Positions 1 through 8,002 of a DNA stretch of 27,888 nt are shown here, in pieces. The notes under the pieces were generated by a model. That model made no database searches. It worked only from the letters and a program-made list of their open reading frames with translations, and had not been told where the DNA came from. Numbering within the stretch: position 1 is the stretch's first letter; the number at the start of each line of letters is the position of its first letter. Source of the stretch: an uncultured Eubacterium sp. (GTDB taxonomy: Bacteria > Bacillota > Clostridia > Lachnospirales > Lachnospiraceae); contig URAI01000024.1 in NCBI GenBank assembly GCA_900545725.1, positions 1 through 27,888 of the forward strand. Reading direction: 5' to 3'. A program made the position numbers and the translations under genes.

Positions 1-31
1 ATCTTACATATCAGCCACAGCCTGCCCGTCT

Positions 32-60
32 CTACACCCCGTATTTCAACAAATCACAAT
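32..60 (+). repeat. Left copy of an inverted repeat shared with the window's right end
   Basis: Positions 44-60 (TTTCAACAAATCACAAT) match the reverse complement of 27852-27868 at 16 of 17 bases. CTACACC at 32-38 also matches the reverse complement of 27874-27880. The element probably continues beyond the window. Confidence 0.6.
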
Positions 61-825
61 TTATAAGACTTTAGAAAGGAAATCTTTTAATCTGTCTGTC
101 TGTGGATTTTCAAATATCTCAGAAGGTGTGTTTTCTTCCTTGATAATAGTATCGGCAAAGAACATACATCTGTTAGATACTTCTCTTGCAAAGCCCATTT
201 CATGGGTAACAACAATCATAGTCATTCCTGACTGTGCAAGCTCTTTCATAATTGATAAAACTTCACCAACCATTTCAGGATCTAAAGCTGATGTAGGTTC
301 GTCAAATAACATAACCTCCGGATTCATCGCAAGAGCTCTTGCGATTGCAATACGCTGCTTCTGACCACCTGATAACATGTCCGGATAAGTATCAGCTTTA
401 TCAGCAAGTCCGACCCTCTTTAAAAGAGAATCAGCAAGTGAGGAAGCTTCTGTTTTATCCATCTGTGCAACCTTTACAGGGGCAAGCATTATATTTTCTT
501 TAATAGTCATATTAGGGAAGAGGTTAAAATGCTGGAATACCATGCCAATCTTTTCTCTTATATGATTAATATCAACGGATGGGTCATTTAAATCTGTTCC
601 ATGGAAAAGTATATGTCCTTCAGTGGGGTTTTCAAGCAGATTAAGTGAACGTAAAAATGTTGATTTACCACATCCTGAAGGTCCTATTATTGAAATAACC
701 TCGCCTTTTCTTATGGTTGTATTAATATCACTTAATACAACATGTTTATCATAGACCTTTTTTAAATTCTTTACTTCTATTATAATATCGCCATTGCCGG
801 CAGAAAATTTCTTATCTTCGTTCAT
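61..825 (-). CDS. Polar amino-acid ABC transporter, ATP-binding protein
   Basis: This is the cytoplasmic ATPase of an amino-acid importer of the GlnQ/HisP type, 254 residues, the usual family length plus a short N-terminal extension. It has Walker A GPSGCGKST at about residues 48-56, the Q-loop in GMVFQHFNLFP, the signature LSGGQKQR near residue 153, Walker B VMLFDEPTSALD, and the switch histidine in VVTHEMGFA. The start ATG at 825 lies inside the 3' end of the binding-protein/permease gene, overlapping by 14 nt, so the two are translationally coupled and work as one transporter. A GGAG lies 11 nt upstream of the ATG, a rather long spacing. The substrate cannot be read from the sequence; glutamine, arginine or cystine are all possible. 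No terminator is visible in the 60 nt between the stop and the window edge. Confidence 0.95.
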   Translation of the reverse strand: MNEDKKFSAGNGDIIIEVKNLKKVYDKHVVLSDINTTIRKGEVISIIGPSGCGKSTFLRSLNLLENPTEGHILFHGTDLNDPSVDINHIREKIGMVFQHFNLFPNMTIKENIMLAPVKVAQMDKTEASSLADSLLKRVGLADKADTYPDMLSGGQKQRIAIARALAMNPEVMLFDEPTSALDPEMVGEVLSIMKELAQSGMTMIVVTHEMGFAREVSNRCMFFADTIIKEENTPSEIFENPQTDRLKDFLSKVL

Positions 826-2365
826 TAGATCTTAATCTCCTTTCTAATTTTCTTACAAAGGCTGAAAGTACCATTACAATTACAAGGTAGATTAATGCGA
901 CTCCAAGTAATGGAAGCATGGCATCATATGTAATACTTCTTATTATATCACCACCACGGGTAAGATCTGTAAGACCAATATAACCACTGATAGATGTTTC
1001 CTTTAATAATACAATAAATTCATTTGTAAGGGCAGGAAGAACATTTTTAAATGCCTGTGGGAAGATTACGTTTACCATGGTCTGGCGGTATGTAAGACCA
1101 AGGCTTCGTGCAGCTTCAAACTGTCCGGCATCTATTGACATAATACCTGAACGAACAATTTCGGCAACGTAAGCACCTGAATTAATACCAAATGCAAGTA
1201 TTGCCACAATTATTTTATTAATATTAACTGAGCCAAATATTATGTAATATATAATAAGGAGCTGCACCATAGTAGGTGTTCCACGGATTACCGTAAGGTA
1301 AATATTACATATGAAGTTGGCAATCTTTAAATGTCCTGTCATATCATGGTTAGAACGTATGACAGCTATAATAAATCCAATTACAATACCTAAAAGTGCA
1401 GCACATACAGCAATTACAAGAGTATTAAGAAGACCTTTAAATATATATGAATAACGGTTATCTGTAACAAAGTCTGATTTGAACTGTTCAATGAAGCTGC
1501 CATTTGTAACTGTGGCATCATTATTTCTTACAATAATAACCTGACTTGATGTTGTATAAGTATTAGTAAAGTCAATATTTTTAAGACGTTCTTCTGTAAC
1601 TGTCATACCACAGGCACCGATATCAGCCTTACCAGACTGTACTGCTGTGATGACAGAGTCAAATTCCATATCTTCAATCTTAAGGTCCATTCCAAGATAA
1701 TCACATATTGCCTGACACAGATCGGCATCTATACCGACTATCTGTCCGCCGCTGTAATATTCATAAGGACTAAAATAAGCGTTAGTTGCAACTATTAAAG
1801 TTCCGTTATTTCTTGTAATGCCATCAGGTGAAGTATAAGGTGTCTTTCCGGCATTTTCACCGATATAATTACTGATAATTGAATCAATAGTGCCATTAGC
1901 TTTTAGATAATCAAGAGCTTCGTTGATTGAATTTTTTAAATTAGTCTTATTTTTAGAAATACACATTGCATAATCTTCTGTTATAAAATCCTCATCAAGA
2001 ATCATAAGAGAAGGATTAGAAGCTACAAATGCCTGTGCAGGCTGTTCATCAATTACAACTGAATCAATCTTACCCTGAACAAGAGCCTGTATTGCATCTG
2101 CTCCCTTATTAAATCGTTCAACTTTTGTACCTGAACCGTCCTCTTCATAATCAGATACATAGATATCACCAGTTGTACCAAGCTGGACACCGATAGTCTT
2201 GCCAGGCAGGTCATCTGCCGAAAATACAGTGTTTTTAGCTATTGTACTGCCACATGATGTAAGAAATAGTGCAGCAGTAATAATTAGTACAGACAAAAAT
2301 GCACCATGTATTATGCTATGGAAGCTGCGATGCCTGTTACTGTTAAAATGTTTTTCTGATTTCAT
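812..2365 (-). CDS. Fused amino-acid binding lipoprotein and ABC permease (binding domain halves in swapped order)
   Basis: A 517-residue protein that combines a solute-binding domain with the membrane subunit of an amino-acid importer. An N-terminal hydrophobic segment ends in a lipobox (LTSC, Cys38), so the binding part should be a lipid-anchored extracytoplasmic domain. Residues about 51-170 (KTIGVQLGTTGD, IDSVVIDEQPA, a final helix ending in SNYIGE) match the second half of a family-3 binding protein. Residues about 187-281 (LIVATNAYFSPYEYY, GIDADLCQAI, GMTVTEERLKNIDF) match the first half. The domain is therefore C-half then N-half, a circular permutation. The permease follows from about residue 306, with several membrane helices and an EAA loop (EAARSLGLTYRQTM, near 418). 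The start has AAAGGA 7 nt upstream. A promoter with a perfect TATAAT lies at 2435-2463. The partner ATPase overlaps downstream. The substrate is unknown. Confidence 0.93.
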   Translation of the reverse strand: MKSEKHFNSNRHRSFHSIIHGAFLSVLIITAALFLTSCGSTIAKNTVFSADDLPGKTIGVQLGTTGDIYVSDYEEDGSGTKVERFNKGADAIQALVQGKIDSVVIDEQPAQAFVASNPSLMILDEDFITEDYAMCISKNKTNLKNSINEALDYLKANGTIDSIISNYIGENAGKTPYTSPDGITRNNGTLIVATNAYFSPYEYYSGGQIVGIDADLCQAICDYLGMDLKIEDMEFDSVITAVQSGKADIGACGMTVTEERLKNIDFTNTYTTSSQVIIVRNNDATVTNGSFIEQFKSDFVTDNRYSYIFKGLLNTLVIAVCAALLGIVIGFIIAVIRSNHDMTGHLKIANFICNIYLTVIRGTPTMVQLLIIYYIIFGSVNINKIIVAILAFGINSGAYVAEIVRSGIMSIDAGQFEAARSLGLTYRQTMVNVIFPQAFKNVLPALTNEFIVLLKETSISGYIGLTDLTRGGDIIRSITYDAMLPLLGVALIYLVIVMVLSAFVRKLERRLRSNERR

Positions 2366-2434
2366 AATTTATCCTTTCCTGTTATTTGTATTAGCCGTAT
2401 TATTAGTACAGTCTTAAAATTATAAACATATTTG

Positions 2435-2463
2435 ATTATACACATATATAACAATTAACTCAA
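2435..2463 (-). promoter_or_regulatory. Sigma-A-type promoter of the amino-acid transporter operon
   Basis: Read on the minus strand: -35 TTGAGT (2458-2463), 17-nt spacer, perfect -10 TATAAT (2435-2440). The transcript would start near 2428, giving a leader of about 60 nt. It lies back to back with the fliB promoter. Confidence 0.6.
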
Positions 2464-2468
2464 TTACA

Positions 2469-2497
2469 TTTTCAAAAAAATTAATTTATGGTATAGT
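2469..2497 (+). promoter_or_regulatory. Sigma-A-type promoter of the fliB-like gene
   Basis: -35 TTTTCA (2469-2474), 17-nt spacer, -10 TATAGT (2492-2497). The predicted transcript starts about 20 nt before the ATG at 2524. The -35 is weak and the -10 good. Only 5 nt separate it from the -35 of the divergent promoter, so the two may compete. Confidence 0.55.
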
Positions 2498-2523
2498 AGA
2501 GAAAATTGTATTTGGAGGAGCTT

Positions 2524-3699
2524 ATGAAGATTACAGTACCTTTTTATTATAAAGATTTTAAATGTATAGCCGGAGCGTGTACAGATACGTGCTGTGCCGG
2601 CTGGGATGTGGACGTTGATGAAGCTTCTTATAAATATTATAAGTCGGTTAAGGGAAGCTTTGGAAAGAGACTTAAAAGTGTTATGGTTCCATCAGAAGAG
2701 GGAGGCTGTACATTTACACTTAACAATGGAAGATGTCCATTTCTTAATGAAAAGAATTTGTGTGACCTTTATATTGAATTAGGAGAAGATAAGCTGTGTG
2801 ATACATGTGCGGAATTTCCAAGATTCATTAATGAATATGGTAATACGAAGGAGATAGGAATTGCTCCATCATGTATAACTGCCGGACAGATAATATTTAA
2901 TTACAAGGACAGACTGGAATTTGTAACAGAAGAAAATGACGAGTTTCCTAAGACGTATAATGACATAGACCCCGTAACTTATATGCAGTTATTGCAAGCC
3001 AGAAGGACGGCATATTCGATAGTTCAGGACAGGTCATATTCAATTAATGACAGATGTATCATGCTTATGGAATTTGCCAAAAAGATACAAAGGCATCTGG
3101 ATTCCCAGCGTGATGAGCTTATTGCAAATGTTGTAAAAGCATTTAATGAGACCGTATACAGACAGGATATATTAAATAAAGCGAAGAAGTGTTATGCCGG
3201 TGATAGTGTTACTGCTTATAAATATATTTACAGATATTTTGATACCTTTAAGGGGATGGAGATTATCAATACTGACTGGTTAAAGGTTCTTGATATCAAT
3301 AAGAAATTTATGGCAGAATGTAATAATAATGGAATGTCCGATTTTTTCAATAATGTGTATAATGAATTTGACATTTATTATAAGGACAGACAGTTTGAAT
3401 ATGAGCAGCTTCTTGTATATTATATATACAGATATTTTCTGGATGCTGTTTATGATTATAACATTATCCTGAAGATAAAAAATGCTATTGTCGGATATCT
3501 GGTATTAAAGCATGCTGATGTTGCAAAATGGTATATTAATGGAAAGACACTTTCTAAGGATGAACAGATAGATATGGCGCATCTGTATTCCAGACAGTTT
3601 GAACATTCGTATTCTAATTTTGAGGTGTACAGTGAGAATTTCTGTACAATGAGGAAGTATGCTTATAATAATCTGCTAAAAATATTATGTAATGCATAG
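2524..3699 (+). CDS. fliB: FliB-like flagellin lysine-N-methylase
   Basis: A 391-residue protein of the FliB family, which methylates lysine side chains of flagellin using S-adenosylmethionine. The N-terminal cysteine cluster is intact (CIAGACTDTCCAGW, Cys14, 19, 23 and 24), followed by further cysteines (GGCTF, GRCPF, NLCDLY, KLCDTCAEFPRF, APSC) expected to bind an iron-sulfur cluster. The C-terminal two thirds is rich in Tyr, Asn and Asp without an obvious motif. I chose ATG 2524 rather than the in-frame TTG at 2506, because GGAGGAG lies just before 2524 and the family motif PFYYKDF follows directly. No flagellin or other flagellar gene is adjacent, so it is an orphan here. The chemotaxis receptor at 25460 fits a motile host. 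An alternative is a related CxxCxxCC protein acting on another target. Confidence 0.85.
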   Translation: MKITVPFYYKDFKCIAGACTDTCCAGWDVDVDEASYKYYKSVKGSFGKRLKSVMVPSEEGGCTFTLNNGRCPFLNEKNLCDLYIELGEDKLCDTCAEFPRFINEYGNTKEIGIAPSCITAGQIIFNYKDRLEFVTEENDEFPKTYNDIDPVTYMQLLQARRTAYSIVQDRSYSINDRCIMLMEFAKKIQRHLDSQRDELIANVVKAFNETVYRQDILNKAKKCYAGDSVTAYKYIYRYFDTFKGMEIINTDWLKVLDINKKFMAECNNNGMSDFFNNVYNEFDIYYKDRQFEYEQLLVYYIYRYFLDAVYDYNIILKIKNAIVGYLVLKHADVAKWYINGKTLSKDEQIDMAHLYSRQFEHSYSNFEVYSENFCTMRKYAYNNLLKILCNA

Positions 3700-3870
3700 T
3701 TTTTACATATATAATCTATAGATATTTATTGTATTGTTGTAGTGATGAGGAGGCAGAAGTCTCCGGTATAATATGAGAGACATAACTTTTATTTTGCAGG
3801 CAGAATATGGGTTGTGGTTTTCTTATACGGATATGTTTTATTATAAATTATGGTAGAAAAGAGGACTGAC

Positions 3871-4524
3871 ATGCCGGTAATTGAAGTAGATAATATTACT
3901 AAAAAATATTTTAAAAAGGATGTTTTAAAAGGGGCATCCTTTTATGTTGATAAGAAAGAATGTGTCGGGATTATCGGCGCTAACGGCTGTGGAAAGACTA
4001 CACTGCTTGGAATTGTGTCGGGAAGTCATAAGCCAACCTCAGGAAAGATTATGGTTAATGGTGAAAATCCAATAAAGAAAAGAAAGCTGTTTTCAAAATA
4101 TATAGGCTATGTACCGCAGGATAATCCATTGATGGAGGATTTGTCTGTAAGAGATAATCTTATGTTCTGGTACAGTGGAACCGGGAGAAAAGCAGATACT
4201 GATATTATAGATGGCAATGCTGCATATTTGGGACTGGGTGACTATTATAATGTAACTGTATCTAAATTGTCAGGTGGTCTGAAAAAAAGATTAAGCATAG
4301 CATGTGCAATCTGTTCTGATCCGGCTGTTCTTATAATGGATGAACCGGGAGCAGCTCTTGATATAAATGGCAAAAGGGATATATGGCAATATATGAATGA
4401 TTATAAAAATAACGGAGGTACAATTATTCTTGCAAGCCATGAAGAAAGCGAGTTGAAATTGTGCGACAGGCTGTATGTTATGAAAAATGGTAAATTATAT
4501 GAAACAGATGATATTACGTTTTAA
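3871..4524 (+). CDS. ABC-2 type exporter, ATP-binding protein
   Basis: A 217-residue ATPase with Walker A GANGCGKTT (about 36-44), Q-loop GYVPQDNPL, signature LSGGLKKR, Walker B VLIMDEPGAALD and switch histidine ASHEESE. Its small size and lack of a C-terminal extension fit the ATPases that pair with ABC-2 membrane proteins. I chose ATG 3871, which has AGAGG 6 nt upstream, over the in-frame ATG at 3850, which has no ribosome site. A TATAAT occurs at 3767-3772 without a good -35. Two membrane genes follow at once (14 nt, then a 1-nt overlap), so the three likely form one exporter. The cargo is unknown; antibiotic, peptide or lipid export are all possible. Confidence 0.9.
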   Translation: MPVIEVDNITKKYFKKDVLKGASFYVDKKECVGIIGANGCGKTTLLGIVSGSHKPTSGKIMVNGENPIKKRKLFSKYIGYVPQDNPLMEDLSVRDNLMFWYSGTGRKADTDIIDGNAAYLGLGDYYNVTVSKLSGGLKKRLSIACAICSDPAVLIMDEPGAALDINGKRDIWQYMNDYKNNGGTIILASHEESELKLCDRLYVMKNGKLYETDDITF

Positions 4525-4537
4525 TTGAGATTGGTGA

Positions 4538-5809
4538 ATGAATTTGAGATATTTATTACTTATAAAAATGCAGATTAAATCAGCTTTTAAATATCTGCCG
4601 CGTATTCTTCTTGGAATGGCTGTGTTTGGCATTATTACACTGTTTATTATGACAGCGGCAGTTTATGTGTCCTCTAAGGATACGGATAATGAAAAAATGA
4701 GAGTTGCCATTGTTGTTGATGAGAATGCAGGGGTAAGGGAACAGCAATATGTAAAAATGGCATTTGGATATATACAGGATATGGATAGTGTCAATAATGT
4801 ATGTATATTTTCTGATGAATATACATTTGATGAGGCAGAGAAGCTTCTGGGTGATGGAAGTCTTACGGCACTTATAAGGATTCCTGCCGGATTTATTGAT
4901 GGTATACTTTATGGGAGAAATATTCCTGCAATTGTATATTTTAATGGAAAGAGCTGTAACATTACGGATACTTTGTTACGTTATATGATGCAGGCAGGTG
5001 CAGCGGATTTAAGTACGGCACAGGCAGGTATATATGCTTTTAGTGATACATATATTGCGATGTCAGGAGTTGATGAACTGTTAAAAAAACAGGAGGCTTT
5101 ACTAAATAAAGCCTATTTTTCATATGCGCTTGACAGGCAGACATATTTTAAGACTGAAAATATTGATAAAGATTATGGTATAAGTACAAAACAGTCATAT
5201 GTATATAGTGCAATTATTATATTTCTTATGTTTACAACTATTTCCTGTGCAGGATTTTTTAATAAAGATAAGAAAATTGTGATTATACAGATGAAAAGGA
5301 CAGGTATGTTAAAGGAGTCTGTGTACTTTTCAAAGGTAATAGGGCTAAGTGTGGTTTTATCAATAATAATTATTCCTGTATATATTTTAACAATGTTATC
5401 GACAATACGATATTTTAATCTCAGAGATATTATTATGCTTAAAAATGCAGATGATTCTGGAGAATATATTGTGTGGACTTTATTATGTATATGTGCTTTA
5501 GTATTTCTGATATTTTGCATATATATGTCTGCTGGTGCTGTGTTAAGTTGTTTTTCGCAGATTACGACAGGGATACTTGTATTATTTATGGTAATAATCC
5601 TTACAGTCTTTGCAGGTGGACTTATAATACCTGTATCAATGCTTCCGGATTATATTAAAGATATATCGGTATATATGCCTGCATACTGGTATTACAGGCT
5701 TGCAGCCCAGATAATGACAGGAACGTTGAATACACTTACCGTATGTGCAAATATTTTTTATGCAGCTATATCAGCACTTGTAATTACAATTGCAGAAAGG
5801 ATAAAGTAA
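4538..5809 (+). CDS. ABC-2 type exporter, membrane protein 1
   Basis: A 423-residue membrane protein with the ABC-2 architecture: one N-terminal membrane helix (about 20-45), an extracytoplasmic stretch of roughly 170 residues with a YhgE/ABC2-like pattern (VAIVVDENAG, TALIRIPAGFIDGI), then five or six membrane helices. The segment before the last helix (DISVYMPAYWYYRLA) resembles the conserved C-terminal amphipathic stretch of the family. It begins 14 nt after the ATPase stop and ends in TAATG, where the next permease starts. Family membership is clear from topology and context. The transported compound cannot be inferred. Confidence 0.85.
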   Translation: MNLRYLLLIKMQIKSAFKYLPRILLGMAVFGIITLFIMTAAVYVSSKDTDNEKMRVAIVVDENAGVREQQYVKMAFGYIQDMDSVNNVCIFSDEYTFDEAEKLLGDGSLTALIRIPAGFIDGILYGRNIPAIVYFNGKSCNITDTLLRYMMQAGAADLSTAQAGIYAFSDTYIAMSGVDELLKKQEALLNKAYFSYALDRQTYFKTENIDKDYGISTKQSYVYSAIIIFLMFTTISCAGFFNKDKKIVIIQMKRTGMLKESVYFSKVIGLSVVLSIIIIPVYILTMLSTIRYFNLRDIIMLKNADDSGEYIVWTLLCICALVFLIFCIYMSAGAVLSCFSQITTGILVLFMVIILTVFAGGLIIPVSMLPDYIKDISVYMPAYWYYRLAAQIMTGTLNTLTVCANIFYAAISALVITIAERIK

Positions 5810-6912
5810 TGTTTATATCTGATGTATTGATTTCAATAAAAAAATATTCGCTATGGTTTTTTCTGCTGTTGAAAAGGCTTATAAAAAAACCTGGAATGTG
5901 GATAATCAGTATTGTAATTATAGCTGCCACGATAATGGCACAGAAATATAATAAAACATATAGCGGTAATTTGGTAAATGTTGGATTAATTATTAATAAT
6001 GATGATGAGATATCATATAAGACTGCCATGAATCTTATAAATGGAGATTATTCAGTTAATTTTTATATTGCAGGCTCGTATGATGCCATGACCGGGAACA
6101 TTTTAAATAATAAGGATTATTGTGGTTATATTTTTAATGATAATCTGAAAGAAAGGCTGGATTCGGGAAATATAAAAGAGTGTATTACTTTAGTTAAGCT
6201 TTCTGATGATTTTTTATCTTCAATGCTTAATGAGATAGTTTTTGCTGAACTTTTTAGGGTATACGGTAAAGATATAGCTGTTGGGGATATTGTAAAGTCG
6301 GGGATTTTTGGTGAGGATACACTTGAGGCAGCAGCACGAATTGAGGAAAGGTATAGTGAATATGAGAAGAGCAGCGCTACATTTCATCTTGAATTTGAGG
6401 ATATAAATGAATATCAGCGCAGTAATTCAAATGATTATAAAAATACATCAAAGAACAATATAGAAGCCAGCCTTTTTTCTATAAGAGGTGTCATGGCTGT
6501 TGTTGTTGCGATAGCAGGACTGACAGGCTGTGTATGGTGGAAAAATGAAGAAAAACAGGGGATTTTTAAGGCAATGAGGTCTTTACAGAAATATATGGGA
6601 GCTTTTTTATATTCCGCTGCGGCTGCATTCTTAATGGGGATAGCAGCACTTATTGTTATATTTATAACACATTCGCAGATATATGGAGACATTTATGAAA
6701 TATTAAAAATGCTGTTATATATTATTGAAGTAGGAATTATGGGAATGTTGTTTTGTTTTATTATCCGCGACAGATTATTTCTTACGGCTCTCATACCGGT
6801 ATATGCGATAGTATGCTTTTTAGCATGTCCGGTGTTTGTGGATTTATCGACAGTAATACCGGCTTTAAACTATATTAGCAGATTACTGCTTCCATATTAT
6901 ATGATGATATAG
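5809..6912 (+). CDS. ABC-2 type exporter, membrane protein 2, C-terminally truncated
   Basis: A 367-residue paralogue of the preceding membrane protein with the same plan: an N-terminal helix (about 30-45), an extracytoplasmic region and then membrane helices. I chose ATG 5809, which overlaps the previous stop by one base (TAATG). The open frame runs back to 5743, but an upstream start would lie inside the neighbour. The protein ends at ISRLLLPYYMMI, exactly where its sister continues for about 45 more residues with a final membrane helix. The last helix is therefore missing. A tnpB remnant begins within about 30-50 nt of the stop, which suggests the 3' end was lost in an insertion and deletion event. 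Whether the shortened protein still works is unknown. Confidence 0.8.
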   Translation: MFISDVLISIKKYSLWFFLLLKRLIKKPGMWIISIVIIAATIMAQKYNKTYSGNLVNVGLIINNDDEISYKTAMNLINGDYSVNFYIAGSYDAMTGNILNNKDYCGYIFNDNLKERLDSGNIKECITLVKLSDDFLSSMLNEIVFAELFRVYGKDIAVGDIVKSGIFGEDTLEAAARIEERYSEYEKSSATFHLEFEDINEYQRSNSNDYKNTSKNNIEASLFSIRGVMAVVVAIAGLTGCVWWKNEEKQGIFKAMRSLQKYMGAFLYSAAAAFLMGIAALIVIFITHSQIYGDIYEILKMLLYIIEVGIMGMLFCFIIRDRLFLTALIPVYAIVCFLACPVFVDLSTVIPALNYISRLLLPYYMMI

Positions 6913-6940
6913 GAAAACAAGAAGTATATTATGGTTAAAG

Positions 6941-7038
6941 AAAGTTTTGAACGTTGGTTTTGAGCCGACCGAAGCGGAGCGGAGACACGAGGTCGATGAA
7001 GCAGGAAGCCCATTGGCTTAAGACAATGGGTAGTTCAC
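6941..7038 (+). mobile_element. Relic of an IS200/IS605-type element: last codons of tnpB and right-end hairpins (omega-RNA-like)
   Basis: Positions 6962-7021 read in one frame as EPTEAERRHEVDEAGSP then Leu-Ala-stop, which has the feel of the C-terminal tail of many TnpB proteins (EPTEAER...VDEAGSP). The stop codon sits in the loop of a hairpin, CCCATTG (7009-7015) pairing with CAATGGG (7024-7030), followed by TAGTTCAC, the usual form of the right end of these elements. An upstream stem, CGACC (6966-6970) with GGTCG (6991-6995), adds a second hairpin. In intact elements this region is the 3' part of the omega RNA that guides TnpB. The rest of tnpB, any tnpA and the left end are absent. G+C content is clearly higher than in the flanking genes. 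Confidence 0.75.
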
Positions 7039-7061
7039 ATAAGGTCTGAAAGGAAATAAAA

Positions 7062-7814
7062 ATGTTAATATTTTTGGTACGCACTGATATGATGACTGAG
7101 GAATTATTTTATGCCGGATATAATAAGATTGATAAAAAAAGAAAACAGAAAACAGATAAAAAAAGATTTTACAGGGATAAATGTAACTGCGTAGCAGCAG
7201 GACTTCTTCTTAATTATGCTGTTAAAATATATTGTGAAGATAAAAAATGCTGTGAAAGAATATCCAGGGAAAAATATGAAAAAAAATATATATCAGATAT
7301 GCTTTCTTATGTTGATATTAATAAACTTATTACATTTTATGATCCGGCATATGATTATAATATAATAGCAGGTGATAATGGTAAGCCGTATTTTGTACAT
7401 ATAGGTCAGGATAATATATATTTCAACCTTACACATTCAGGGGATTATGCGGCATGTGTAATTGGAGATAAAGAAAATGGCATTGATATAGAGGGAGCAA
7501 GAAAGAATGTATTAAAGACGGCAAAACGTTTTTTTAGTAATGATGAATATGAATGGATTGCCGGTAATGATAATGAAGAAGGCTTGCAGCTTAAAAGATT
7601 TTTACAGATATGGACATTAAAAGAAGCATATTCTAAGGTTACAGGCATAGGTATAGCAAATGGCATAGATAAAGTGCATTTTACAATTCAGGATAACCGC
7701 TTAATATTTACAAAGCAGCAGCTTAACAGAGAATATAATGTATATCAGACCATATTTGATGGATATGTATTATCTGTTATGGAAAAAAATAGTGAAGAAC
7801 AGAATGGAAATTAG
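7062..7814 (+). CDS. Sfp-type 4'-phosphopantetheinyl transferase
   Basis: A 250-residue enzyme expected to move the phosphopantetheine arm of coenzyme A to a carrier-protein serine. The diagnostic motifs are in order: FNLTHSGDYA (about 125-134), the Mg-binding NGIDIEG, KRFFSNDEYEW, and the helix QIWTLKEAYSKVTG with the catalytic WxxKEAYxK pattern. The N-terminal half, where coenzyme A is gripped, is divergent. The start has AAGGA 7 nt upstream, and this ribosome site lies directly after the end of the tnpB relic. Sfp-type enzymes serve polyketide, nonribosomal peptide or lysine pathways, but no carrier-protein or synthase gene is in this window. The 3' end runs into a 7-bp tandem repeat that includes the stop codon. 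Base composition is very A+T-rich, as in the exporter genes. Confidence 0.88.
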   Translation: MLIFLVRTDMMTEELFYAGYNKIDKKRKQKTDKKRFYRDKCNCVAAGLLLNYAVKIYCEDKKCCERISREKYEKKYISDMLSYVDINKLITFYDPAYDYNIIAGDNGKPYFVHIGQDNIYFNLTHSGDYAACVIGDKENGIDIEGARKNVLKTAKRFFSNDEYEWIAGNDNEEGLQLKRFLQIWTLKEAYSKVTGIGIANGIDKVHFTIQDNRLIFTKQQLNREYNVYQTIFDGYVLSVMEKNSEEQNGN

Positions 7815-7835
7815 GAATTAGGAATTAGGGATTAG
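7806..7835 (+). repeat. Heptanucleotide tandem repeat (GGAATTA-like, about four units) across the PPTase stop codon
   Basis: Four consecutive near-copies of GGAATTA, one of them GGGATTA and the first GGAAATTA. The TAG stop at 7812-7814 is part of the array. A change in copy number would move only non-coding bases, as the stop is in the first junction. Confidence 0.7.
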
Positions 7836-7863
7836 TATAATATATTAATATCGTTAAGCTATA

Positions 7864-7946
7864 AAAAGTGCATACAGTCTGTTTTATATATGGGTCTTGA
7901 AGTTGAACTTCTACACCTGTATATAAAATAAACTATATGCACTTTT
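7864..7946. terminator. Long two-tier hairpin, probable bidirectional terminator between the PPTase gene and pyrG
   Basis: The outer stem is AAAAGTGCATA (7864-7874) with TATGCACTTTT (7936-7946). The middle stem is TTTTATATA (7882-7890) with TATATAAAA (7920-7928). The inner hairpin is GAAGT (7899-7903) with ACTTC (7907-7911). T-rich tracts follow on the plus strand and A-rich ones precede it. It lies between two convergent genes. Confidence 0.65.
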
Positions 7947-8002
7947 ATTTTTAACTTTTTAATTATATATCCGGAAGTGATGTTATAAATATATACTAAA
8001 TA

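Noticed and set aside
3737..3772. TATAAT with a GGAG/CTCC dyad in the spacer, before the exporter ATPase gene, considered as a MerR-type promoter
   Set aside because: No acceptable -35 is present at 17-20 nt and no MerR-family gene is nearby.
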